Positions 1 to 5,227 of a stretch of DNA of 5,227 nucleotides are shown piece by piece. Each line of letters begins with the position of its first letter. The first letter of the stretch is position 1. Under the pieces are notes generated by a model that made no database searches, was not told where the DNA came from, and saw only the letters and a list, made by a program, of their open reading frames with translations. The stretch comes from Spirochaetales bacterium. GTDB taxonomy: Bacteria > Spirochaetota > Spirochaetia > JABMQR01. The position numbers and the translations under genes are program-made. The stretch covers positions 1-5,227 of the forward strand of contig JAGLNY010000350.1 of assembly GCA_023139255.1 (NCBI GenBank), written 5' to 3'.

Positions 1-35
1 GGAGAAAGAAAGATATGGGGGGGATTTTGAAAATT

Positions 36-41
36 AAGGAG
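36..41 (+). promoter_or_regulatory. Shine-Dalgarno site of moeA
   Basis: AAGGAG lies 9 nt before the ATG at 51. This is a better-placed site than the GGAG at 1-4, which is 10 nt before the in-frame ATG at 15. It decides the start at 51, which also removes a 12-residue N-terminal extension that would precede the usual MoeA beginning. Confidence 0.75.
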
Positions 42-50
42 CAGCAGCTT

Positions 51-1286
51 ATGAAGAAAATAGAGATGATGGATTATCATCAGGCGGAAAAAATCATTCT
101 CAGTCAGATGCTTCCTCTGGAACCGGATTCAGCACCTGTGTCGCTTGCCAAATCGCTGGGAAGATTTCTGACTGCACCCATACTCTCCATTGTGGATTCA
201 CCGCCGTTTAGCAAGTCGGCTATGGATGGCTTTGCTGTTGCAGTGGATGAAGATAACCTTGCGGGAACCCGTCTCATCATCCAGGAGACAGTGGCGGCAG
301 GGGATGTGCCGAAATTACCAGTCAAAAAGGGATATGCAGCACGAATTATGACCGGTGCTATGATACCGGAATGTACCGGTAGTGTTATCAGGGTAGAGTT
401 TACCCGTGAAATCAGTAAAACCGACGCAACCGGCGTGACCCATGCAATGGTGGAAATTATTAAACCGGAAAAGGGCAGCAATATAATCCTGCAGGGAGAG
501 AATACCCGGAAGGGATCGGTAATACTGGATAAAAAGCGTATAAATTCACAGGATATCGGTATCCTTGCTGCATCAGGTATAGGTACTGTATCGGTGTACC
601 GGAAGCTGAAGGTCGCGACTGTGGCAACAGGCAGCGAGCTGGTGGAACCCGGGACACAGCTGAAACCGGGTGAAATTTACAACAGCAACAGCCACCAATT
701 AGGAGCGCAGCTCCAGGAAACAGGATGCGAACATCTACCGCTGGGGATAATCCCGGATACTGTTGAGGCGCATGAAGAGTACCTGGGACGCGGGCTTGAA
801 GCAGCCGATGTCCTTATTGTTACCGGCGGCGTCTCAATGGGTGATTATGATTATGTCCCGGAAACATTGCGCTCGTTGGGAACGGATGTACTCATACACG
901 GGCTTCGTATTAAGCCGGGAAAACCGCTGCTCTTTGGCCGGAAAAACAATACTCTGGTGTTCGGAATGCCGGGAAATCCTGTTTCATCCTATATTCTATA
1001 TGATGTCCTGGTAAAACCCCTTATCTATGCATTGAACGGTTTAGCCTACTCCCCGGTGTCTATTACCGGTGAGCTGACTGATCAGGTTGGGAGACGTTCC
1101 GTCGAACGGCATGAGTTCCGTCCAGCAATGATCAAACGGGTTAAGAGAGTGATTATGGTGAAACCACTTACGTACCATGGATCTTCACATTTGAATGCCC
1201 TGCAGTATGCTGATGGGCTTATCCAGATACCTGCAGGTATAAAAACACTTGATAGGGGGGCTGTTGTTGATGTTAGACTCTTTTAA
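51..1286 (+). CDS. moeA: Molybdopterin molybdenumtransferase MoeA
   Basis: MoeA inserts molybdate (or tungstate in tungsten users) into adenylated molybdopterin made by Mog, giving active Mo/W cofactor in the cytoplasm. The 411-residue product has the usual family length and three parts: MoeA N-terminal region (about 8-170), a MoCF-binding fold (about 185-320) and the C-terminal beta domain (about 335-411). Visible motifs are SAMDGFA (56-62), MTGA (100-103), GEN (149-151), TGGVSMGDYDYV (258-269), KPGKP (288-292), GMPGNPVSS (305-313) and GSSHLNAL (377-384). The TGG and PGNP signatures are the pterin-binding elements shared with Mog. ATG 51 is chosen for its Shine-Dalgarno site and because the product then begins like other MoeA proteins; ATG 15 is an in-frame alternative. 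The 3' end overlaps moaA by 17 nt, so it heads the visible part of the operon. No key motif appears to be missing. Confidence 0.95.
   Translation: MKKIEMMDYHQAEKIILSQMLPLEPDSAPVSLAKSLGRFLTAPILSIVDSPPFSKSAMDGFAVAVDEDNLAGTRLIIQETVAAGDVPKLPVKKGYAARIMTGAMIPECTGSVIRVEFTREISKTDATGVTHAMVEIIKPEKGSNIILQGENTRKGSVILDKKRINSQDIGILAASGIGTVSVYRKLKVATVATGSELVEPGTQLKPGEIYNSNSHQLGAQLQETGCEHLPLGIIPDTVEAHEEYLGRGLEAADVLIVTGGVSMGDYDYVPETLRSLGTDVLIHGLRIKPGKPLLFGRKNNTLVFGMPGNPVSSYILYDVLVKPLIYALNGLAYSPVSITGELTDQVGRRSVERHEFRPAMIKRVKRVIMVKPLTYHGSSHLNALQYADGLIQIPAGIKTLDRGAVVDVRLF
1254..1260 (+). promoter_or_regulatory. Shine-Dalgarno site of moaA inside moeA
   Basis: AGGGGGG sits within the last codons of moeA, 9 nt before ATG 1270 and 6 nt before an in-frame TTG at 1267. 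It makes ATG 1270 the likely moaA start. The in-frame TTG at 1249 lies before this site and would have no support from it. Confidence 0.6.
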
Positions 1287-2067
1287 CAGGCCAATCTACT
1301 ATTTGCGGCTTGCCGTCACCGGTGCATGTAATCTCAAATGTACCTACTGCAGCCCTGACGGCAGCAATCTCTGTGAAAAAGGCGGGGAACTCTCATTATC
1401 CCGGATTAAGGAAATTATCCAGGCAGCTGCCAGGGTAGGGTTCTCGAAATTACGGCTGACCGGGGGAGAACCCCTGGTACGGCATGATATTATCCACATT
1501 GTGGAAACAGCCAGGGAAACCGGGGGAATAGCTCATATCAGTATGACTACCAATGGGACTATGCTTGCCGGCAAGGTCGCAGCGTTACGAAAAGCCGGGA
1601 TGGACTCTATCAATATATCTCTCGACACCCTGAATCCTGAAACATATCGGGAAATCACCCGGGGAGGGAACCTGCAGGATGTCCTAAATGGCATTGAGGC
1701 TGCAAAGAAGGAAGATTTTTCTCATATAAAAATAAATACTGTGGTGGGAAGCAGGACGGATTCTGAAGATCTGCGGCACATCCAGGATTACTGTTCGCTG
1801 AACGGCCTGCAGATGCAGAGGATTAAGGAGTACCGGCTGGACAGGAAGAAAGAGGACGACCCGCAGTTTGAGCGGCCTCCCAGATGTGCCGGCTGCAATC
1901 GTATCCGGATAACTGCGGATGGCTTTATTAAGCCCTGTCTGCACGGTAATGATGAGATCCCGATTGACTTTGATGATATTGAGGGATCTCTGAGAACAGC
2001 GATACAGATTAAGCCGGAGAACGGGGAGACCTGCACAAACCGTAGGATGGTGAATATTGGAGGATAG
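1270..2067 (+). CDS. moaA: Compact radical SAM GTP 3',8-cyclase MoaA
   Basis: MoaA uses S-adenosylmethionine and two 4Fe-4S clusters to convert GTP into 3',8-cyclo-7,8-dihydro-GTP, the first Moco step; MoaC completes the reaction. The 265-residue product shows the radical SAM motif CNLKCTYC (Cys20, 24, 27), GGEP (65-68), the second cluster motif C-x2-C-x13-C (Cys206, 209, 223) and the conserved C-terminal Gly-Gly (264-265). Arg13 and the CNRIR arginines (211, 213) match the GTP-binding arginines known in the Staphylococcus aureus enzyme (17, 266, 268, from memory). It is unusually short: the two cluster motifs are about 50 residues closer than in that 340-residue enzyme, the missing part lying just before Cys206. 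The usual TDRC before the first cysteine is TGAC. I infer a functional compact variant, since every cluster ligand is kept, but a paralogous radical SAM reaction is not excluded. The gene overlaps moeA and is 1 nt from moaC. Confidence 0.85.
   Translation: MLDSFNRPIYYLRLAVTGACNLKCTYCSPDGSNLCEKGGELSLSRIKEIIQAAARVGFSKLRLTGGEPLVRHDIIHIVETARETGGIAHISMTTNGTMLAGKVAALRKAGMDSINISLDTLNPETYREITRGGNLQDVLNGIEAAKKEDFSHIKINTVVGSRTDSEDLRHIQDYCSLNGLQMQRIKEYRLDRKKEDDPQFERPPRCAGCNRIRITADGFIKPCLHGNDEIPIDFDDIEGSLRTAIQIKPENGETCTNRRMVNIGG
2059..2063 (+). promoter_or_regulatory. Shine-Dalgarno site of moaC made by the MoaA Gly-Gly codons
   Basis: GGAGG ends 5 nt before ATG 2069. The bases belong to the two GGA codons (2059-2064) that encode the conserved C-terminal Gly-Gly of MoaA, followed by the TAG stop. 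It favours ATG 2069 over the in-frame TTG at 2057. Confidence 0.7.
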
Positions 2068-2068
2068 T

Positions 2069-2521
2069 ATGGATTTTAGTCATCTTGATGCTGAGGGGAA
2101 TGCCCGCATGGTGGATGTTTCCCCGAAAGAGATTGTAAAACGGACAGCAAAAGCGGCCGGGTATGTAAAACTGAAGGCTGCAACTCTGGATCGAATACGG
2201 GATAAGACAATACCCAAAGGGGATATTTTCACCACTGCGAAAATCGCAGGGATTATGGCGGCCAAAAGGACTTCTGACCTGATTCCCCTCTGCCATCCCA
2301 TCATTCTTGATTCCGTTGATCTAACATTTGATATACTTGAGGATCGGGTCACTATTCAGGCCGCAGCTGTATGCCGTGGACGGACGGGGATTGAGATGGA
2401 GGTGCTGACTGCTGTCTCGGCAGCAGCTCTTACTATATACGATATGTGCAAGGCTGTTGATAAGCAGATGGAAATCGGCGGCATCCACCTTGTAGAGAAG
2501 AAAAAGGAGCAAATATCATGA
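2069..2521 (+). CDS. moaC: Cyclic pyranopterin monophosphate synthase MoaC
   Basis: MoaC turns the MoaA product into cyclic pyranopterin monophosphate (cPMP) in the cytoplasm. The 150-residue length is close to the family norm of about 160. Family signatures run through the whole chain: MVDVS (14-18), PKGDIF (49-54), AKIAGIMAAKRT (57-68), IPLCHP (72-77), GIEMEVLTAVSAAALTIYDMCK (107-128). Lys50 and Lys128 correspond by motif to E. coli Lys51 and Lys131 of the active site, with His76 and Asp125 also kept. The common C-terminal GGKSG-like tail is replaced by a lysine-rich EKKKEQIS, which is a minor variation. The ATG is 1 nt beyond the moaA stop, and the TGA stop shares ATGA with the next gene, indicating translational coupling on both sides. 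Identification is secure. Confidence 0.96.
   Translation: MDFSHLDAEGNARMVDVSPKEIVKRTAKAAGYVKLKAATLDRIRDKTIPKGDIFTTAKIAGIMAAKRTSDLIPLCHPIILDSVDLTFDILEDRVTIQAAAVCRGRTGIEMEVLTAVSAAALTIYDMCKAVDKQMEIGGIHLVEKKKEQIS
2504..2509 (+). promoter_or_regulatory. Shine-Dalgarno site of the MOSC gene
   Basis: AAGGAG lies 8 nt before ATG 2518, within the lysine-rich 3' codons of moaC. It confirms the ATGA-overlap start of the downstream gene. Confidence 0.75.
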
Positions 2522-2982
2522 AAGAGGCGGAAACAGCACGAAAGAAACACTCTTTTCAGATCGTGTCGGTGAATATTTCTGAGAAAAAAGGCGTACGGAA
2601 ACACCAAGTGCAAAGTTGTGTACTGAAAGAGGGGCATGGAATTGTGGGGGATGCCCATGCCGGTGCCTGGCACCGACAGGTGTCACTTCTGGCCGAGGAA
2701 GATATTGATCTGATGCGGGCGAAAGGTGTGGAGCTGGTCTGGGGCGATTTTGCCGAGAATATCACCACCCTCGGGATTGTACTGCACAAATTGCCCATAG
2801 GTACCAGGCTCTTTATTGGTGATGCAGAATTGGAAGTTACGCAGATTGGCAAGACCTGTCATTCCGATTGCGAAATCCGGAAGCTCATCGGGGACTGTAT
2901 TATGCCGAGACGGGGTATTTTCACGAAAGTCATTAGCGGGGGAACGATTACACATGAAAGTATCGGTTATTACCATATCTGA
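2518..2982 (+). CDS. MOSC domain protein of a Moco operon
   Basis: The 154-residue product is a stand-alone MOSC domain, the fold also found at the C-terminus of Moco sulfurase and in YiiM/mARC-type proteins. Known members bind molybdenum cofactor or handle its terminal sulfur through a conserved cysteine. Visible features are the beta-rich start FQIVSVNIS (13-21), GHGIVGDAHAGAWHRQVSLL (39-58), the region GDFAENITT (76-84), KLPIGTRLFIGDAELEVTQIGK (91-112) and the Cys motif GKTCHSDC (111-118), with a third cysteine at 127. Cys114 is the likely functional residue by family position. The N-terminal 12 residues are charged and probably a disordered extension. The gene starts inside the moaC stop (ATGA) and overlaps mog by 29 nt. 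Context implies a role in a late Moco step, for example sulfur or cofactor handling, but the exact reaction cannot be told from sequence. Confidence 0.9.
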   Translation: MKEAETARKKHSFQIVSVNISEKKGVRKHQVQSCVLKEGHGIVGDAHAGAWHRQVSLLAEEDIDLMRAKGVELVWGDFAENITTLGIVLHKLPIGTRLFIGDAELEVTQIGKTCHSDCEIRKLIGDCIMPRRGIFTKVISGGTITHESIGYYHI

Positions 2983-3430
2983 CCGCGCATTTAACGGGGT
3001 GTATGAGGATCTTTCGGGCCCTGAGATCAGGAATATACTGACAACCCGCCTGGACGGGGAAACAGCTCTTGAATTGCGCAGCGAAATTATCCCGGATGTA
3101 TTTGATGCGATTATCACGGTTCTCGATACGCATCAAGATGCCGATATTATTATTACCACCGGCGGCACAGGTATCGGTCCGCGTGATGTAACCCCTGAAG
3201 CGGCTTCACACTGGTGCGACAAGCCTGTCCCGGGAATAGCGGAGGCTTTGCGTGCTATGTCGCTAGGTGAGACAATGTCTGCAATGCTTTCACGCGGATA
3301 CGCGGGGGTGAAGGGCAGAACGCTCGTTATAACCTTTCCCGGATCGGTAAAAGCGGTTCGTTCCTGTACGGAATACCTGATCCCGGTGCTGAAACACGCA
3401 GTCTCCATGATGGCGGGGAAGGGGCATTAG
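2954..3430 (+). CDS. mog: Molybdopterin adenylyltransferase, MogA/MoaB family
   Basis: This enzyme adenylates molybdopterin with ATP, preparing it for metal insertion by MoeA. The 158-residue product is a single MoCF-binding domain of normal MoaB/MogA size. It has the opening MKVSVITISDR with Ser9-Asp10-Arg11, DLSGP (19-23), the pterin-binding TTGGTGIGPRDVTPEA (68-83) with Asp78 in the position of the functional Asp of RDVTP, and FPGS (128-131), where most relatives have LPGS. ATG 2954 is chosen because the family beginning is exactly there, although its Shine-Dalgarno is modest (GGGGG at 2938-2942, 11 nt upstream). Earlier in-frame starts would merely translate the MOSC gene out of frame. 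It overlaps the MOSC gene by 29 nt and ends the operon with TAG. The symbol could equally be moaB; archaeal-type MoaB and bacterial MogA cannot be separated here. Confidence 0.93.
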   Translation: MKVSVITISDRAFNGVYEDLSGPEIRNILTTRLDGETALELRSEIIPDVFDAIITVLDTHQDADIIITTGGTGIGPRDVTPEAASHWCDKPVPGIAEALRAMSLGETMSAMLSRGYAGVKGRTLVITFPGSVKAVRSCTEYLIPVLKHAVSMMAGKGH

Positions 3431-3565
3431 CCTGTTGGACAGGTCGCAAAACAGTTGGGTATACGCCAAAATATGGTTAGTGATTACGAGGATTATATTC
3501 ACCCTGAATCCCGGCATATTAAGATTCTGTTCCAATGCTTTTACGATTACCAAAAAAATGATATG
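3431..3565 (+). pseudogene. Probable remnant of an XRE-like helix-turn-helix regulator
   Basis: Read in the mog frame, starting right after its TAG stop, this stretch encodes VAKQLGIRQNMVSDYE (3443-3490). It fits the classic helix-turn-helix spacing: Ala, then Gly four residues later, then Val six residues after that, with hydrophobic residues at the usual flanking positions (Val, Leu, Ile, Tyr) and the Ser...Glu typical of XRE proteins. The first helix of such a domain is missing, and no start codon precedes the motif: the earliest candidates, TTG 3455 and ATG 3473, fall inside it. The frame stays open to a TGA at 3701-3703, but after about 3594 it overlaps the clearly real ATPase gene. I infer a 5'-truncated, decayed regulator gene. 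Coincidental resemblance is the main alternative. Confidence 0.4.
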
Positions 3566-3567
3566 AT
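3540..3567 (+). promoter_or_regulatory. Predicted sigma70-type promoter with extended -10
   Basis: TTTACG (3540-3545, four of six matches to TTGACA) is separated by 16 bp from TATGAT (3562-3567, five of six matches to TATAAT). TG at 3559-3560 gives the extended form TGATATGAT. Transcription would begin near 3574, leaving a leader of about 20 nt that contains the Shine-Dalgarno site of the GHKL gene. This suggests that gene is transcribed independently of the cofactor operon, although no terminator separates them. Confidence 0.5.
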
Positions 3568-3579
3568 CGTCTCGAAAAA

Positions 3580-3586
3580 GAGGGGG
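3580..3586 (+). promoter_or_regulatory. Shine-Dalgarno site deciding the TTG start at 3594
   Basis: GAGGGGG lies 7 nt before TTG 3594. In this frame an upstream TGA at 3564-3566 bars any earlier start, and the only other early candidate is GTG 3618, which has no comparable site. TTG is therefore the most likely start. Confidence 0.65.
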
Positions 3587-3593
3587 CAGGACT

Positions 3594-5227
3594 TTGGCGA
3601 AGAAAAAGAATCAAAACGTGGGCAAACTGAAAATCGGGAACAACTGGAATGCCATTACCATCATTGCCTTTTCACAAAACAATCCATTAAAAGCCATAGC
3701 TGAGTTTGTAGAAAACAGTATTGATGCCCAGGCGAAGCATATCAGGATTATACGGGGTAAGCTTAATCATGAGCATTACATCAAGATCATTGATGATGGT
3801 ACCGGGATTGATGATTTTTCTTATGTGGCCACTCATATTGGTGATTCGCTGAAACGAAAACTCAAGAAGCAGGGTGCGTTAAATATTCAGGGTGAATTTG
3901 GTATAGGATTACTAAGCTTCTGGACCGTTGGGGAGCAGTTGATGCTTACATCTACCGGCAGCGAAGGTGTTACCAGACGCATGAAGCTGGTGAAGAACAA
4001 TCCGGGATATACTATTACACAAGTCAGGGAGCTTTTCGAACAGGGATCAGGAACGGAACTTCATATAACTCCCCTGCTGGCTGGGATCAGGCAGCTTTCG
4101 GGTGAGAAAATCCAGAATTATCTTGCTTCAGAATTACGTGATAGAATCTCTAAAAACGGTGTGGAGATACGCATCATCGATAAAACTGCCAGAAAAGAGC
4201 TGCTTGTGGAGCCGAGGAAATTTACCGGGCAGCTGATTCACAATCTTCCCCAGCCGATTAGTCCCTTGGGTGATATTTACTGTGAACTCTATATCAATGA
4301 TCCCTCCCCGCAGAACTGTATCAGCCTCTTTAAGCATGGGACACGGGTGATCAAGGATATCACCAGCCTGGAAGTTTTCTCGCAGCACCCCTGGAATTCT
4401 GACCTTCTGGAGGGGATAATTGATGTCTCCTTCCTGCAATTGACACCCGGAACACGGGATGGGATAGTGCTTGATGATGCTTATGAAAGTTTTCTCGCTT
4501 CCATTGACCGGATATCGCAGGCACTGGGGAAAGTAGTAATCGAGCAAAAACGCGCAGAAGAGGAGAAGGTTAGTAAAAATATCCTGAAGAGGATCAGCAA
4601 AGCTTTGAGAGAGGCGCTGCTGTTCCTGCCGGCCGAAGAGTATGGATGGCTGCATGTTCAGGAAGCTGTTAAACCGAAAATAATTCGGGTTCCCAAGCAG
4701 GGTGCCGGGGGTTATGAGCAGGATGAATCTGAATATACAGAAGGAGAATATGGGCAGGGGATGGAGAGCATCGTTATCCCTGAATTGGTGGGAGAAGAGC
4801 AGAAGAAAAAAGAGTTTTTTGACTTTGCCGGTCCGCTCTATTCAGCAGTGATATCCCCTTCTTCAGCGGTTATGTCGGTGGAGTCGTCAAAGCCTTTCCA
4901 GATTAAAGCAAGAGACAGGAAAAAAATATCGATTGAGGATGGGATTAAAGTCTCCTGGGAACTCAAGCACAATCTTGGTAAATTGTCGGCAAGTTCAGGT
5001 GATATTGTTGAGTATACTTCCCCTCGGGAACCCGGTGTGGAAGAACTGGTTGCCCATGTCACCCAAAACGATACTACTGTTGTCTGCCAGGCAACTATCA
5101 CCATTACCAAGGAGCTTTTTCCGCAATCTTCCGGACAGGGAGACGGCGCAAGGGACAGAAAAGGCCTGCCGGGCTACACTTTTAAACATTCTCCCGGGGA
5201 ATTATGGAGAAGTTTTTTTGATGTGGA
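3594..5227 (+). CDS. GHKL (Hsp90/MORC-like) ATPase with Ig-like domain, 3' end outside window
   Basis: The frame is open from TTG 3594 to the window end (544 codons, no stop), so the C-terminus is missing. The N-terminal 160 residues are a GHKL ATP-binding fold: N box EFVENSIDA (37-45; Glu40, Asn41, Asp44), G1 box DDGTGI (67-72), G2 box GEFGIGLLSF (100-109) and GSGTEL (151-156). Residues about 215-315 look like the S5-like transducer of Hsp90/MutL/MORC proteins, including FKHGTRVIKD (246-255), HPW (265-267) and LTPGTRDGI (283-291). A charged, probably helical stretch (303-342) may form a short coiled coil. An acidic Gly/Glu/Tyr linker (369-390) leads to an Ig-like beta region (about 415-505) with strand motifs such as KVSWEL, EYTSP and TITIT. 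No signal peptide or membrane segment is seen, so it is probably cytoplasmic. ATP-driven dimerisation is expected from the family; the client or substrate is unknown. It has its own promoter and no evident link to cofactor synthesis. Confidence 0.85.
   Translation, partial: MAKKKNQNVGKLKIGNNWNAITIIAFSQNNPLKAIAEFVENSIDAQAKHIRIIRGKLNHEHYIKIIDDGTGIDDFSYVATHIGDSLKRKLKKQGALNIQGEFGIGLLSFWTVGEQLMLTSTGSEGVTRRMKLVKNNPGYTITQVRELFEQGSGTELHITPLLAGIRQLSGEKIQNYLASELRDRISKNGVEIRIIDKTARKELLVEPRKFTGQLIHNLPQPISPLGDIYCELYINDPSPQNCISLFKHGTRVIKDITSLEVFSQHPWNSDLLEGIIDVSFLQLTPGTRDGIVLDDAYESFLASIDRISQALGKVVIEQKRAEEEKVSKNILKRISKALREALLFLPAEEYGWLHVQEAVKPKIIRVPKQGAGGYEQDESEYTEGEYGQGMESIVIPELVGEEQKKKEFFDFAGPLYSAVISPSSAVMSVESSKPFQIKARDRKKISIEDGIKVSWELKHNLGKLSASSGDIVEYTSPREPGVEELVAHVTQNDTTVVCQATITITKELFPQSSGQGDGARDRKGLPGYTFKHSPGELWRSFFDV

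Noticed and set aside
17..23. Run of seven G bases as a slippage or phase-variation site
   Set aside because: It lies before the chosen moeA start at 51, so length changes would not alter MoeA; a single homopolymer of this length is weak evidence.
1..37. Possible 3' tail of an upstream gene ending at TAA 35-37 (or at TGA 28-30 in another frame)
   Set aside because: Only 9 to 11 codons are visible, two frames are equally open, and no motif can be recognised, so no partial gene can be supported.
2816..2953. N-terminal extension of Mog from an upstream in-frame start, giving 204 residues
   Set aside because: The extra 46 codons translate the MOSC gene in the wrong frame, and the Mog family sequence begins exactly at ATG 2954.
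3431..3443. Hairpin CCTGT-TGG-ACAGG just after the mog stop as an intrinsic terminator
   Set aside because: The stem is only 5 bp and is followed by TCGCAAAAC, with no T-tract on the + strand.
3455..3703. 82-codon open frame starting at TTG 3455 as an independent gene
   Set aside because: Its start cuts through the helix-turn-helix motif, it has no Shine-Dalgarno site, and its second half overlaps the well-supported ATPase gene in another frame. It is better explained as a remnant.
4134..4655. 173-codon open frame on the minus strand
   Set aside because: It is fully antisense to the transducer region of the ATPase gene, shows no recognisable domain, and reads like a shadow frame.

Overview
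The window is an ordinary-looking molybdenum/tungsten cofactor (Moco/Wco) biosynthesis operon followed by an unrelated, partly captured ATPase gene. All genes lie on the + strand. Moderate GC, strong purine-rich Shine-Dalgarno sites, tightly overlapping genes and a sigma70-like promoter suggest a bacterium, possibly an anaerobic clostridium-like Firmicute. The taxonomic guess is an inference with low confidence, because nothing in the window is diagnostic.

Layout: moeA (51-1286), a compact moaA (1270-2067), moaC (2069-2521), a MOSC-domain gene (2518-2982) and mog/moaB (2954-3430). Successive junctions are a 17-nt overlap, a 1-nt gap, a 4-nt ATGA overlap and a 29-nt overlap, so this is almost certainly one translationally coupled transcription unit whose promoter lies upstream of the window. 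Together the products cover GTP to cyclic pyranopterin monophosphate (MoaA then MoaC) and metal insertion (Mog adenylates molybdopterin, MoeA inserts the oxyanion). The MOSC protein may handle sulfur or finished cofactor. The cPMP-to-molybdopterin step (MoaD, MoaE, MoeB) is absent here and must be encoded elsewhere.

Positions 3431-3593 lie between mog and the next gene. In the mog frame, directly after its TAG stop, they encode what reads as the second half of an XRE-like helix-turn-helix without its first helix, probably a decayed regulator. The same stretch carries a good extended -10 promoter and a Shine-Dalgarno site for the next gene.

From 3594 (TTG start) to the window end runs an open frame of 544 codons with no stop. 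It encodes a GHKL (Hsp90/MutL/MORC-type) ATPase with an apparent S5-like transducer region, a short charged helical region, an acidic Gly/Glu/Tyr linker and an Ig-like beta domain. Its function is not known to me.

The points most worth a second look are the GHKL-Ig protein, the MoaA that lacks about 50 residues between its two iron-sulfur cluster motifs, and the helix-turn-helix remnant. I see no mobile element, CRISPR array, RNA gene or intrinsic terminator.
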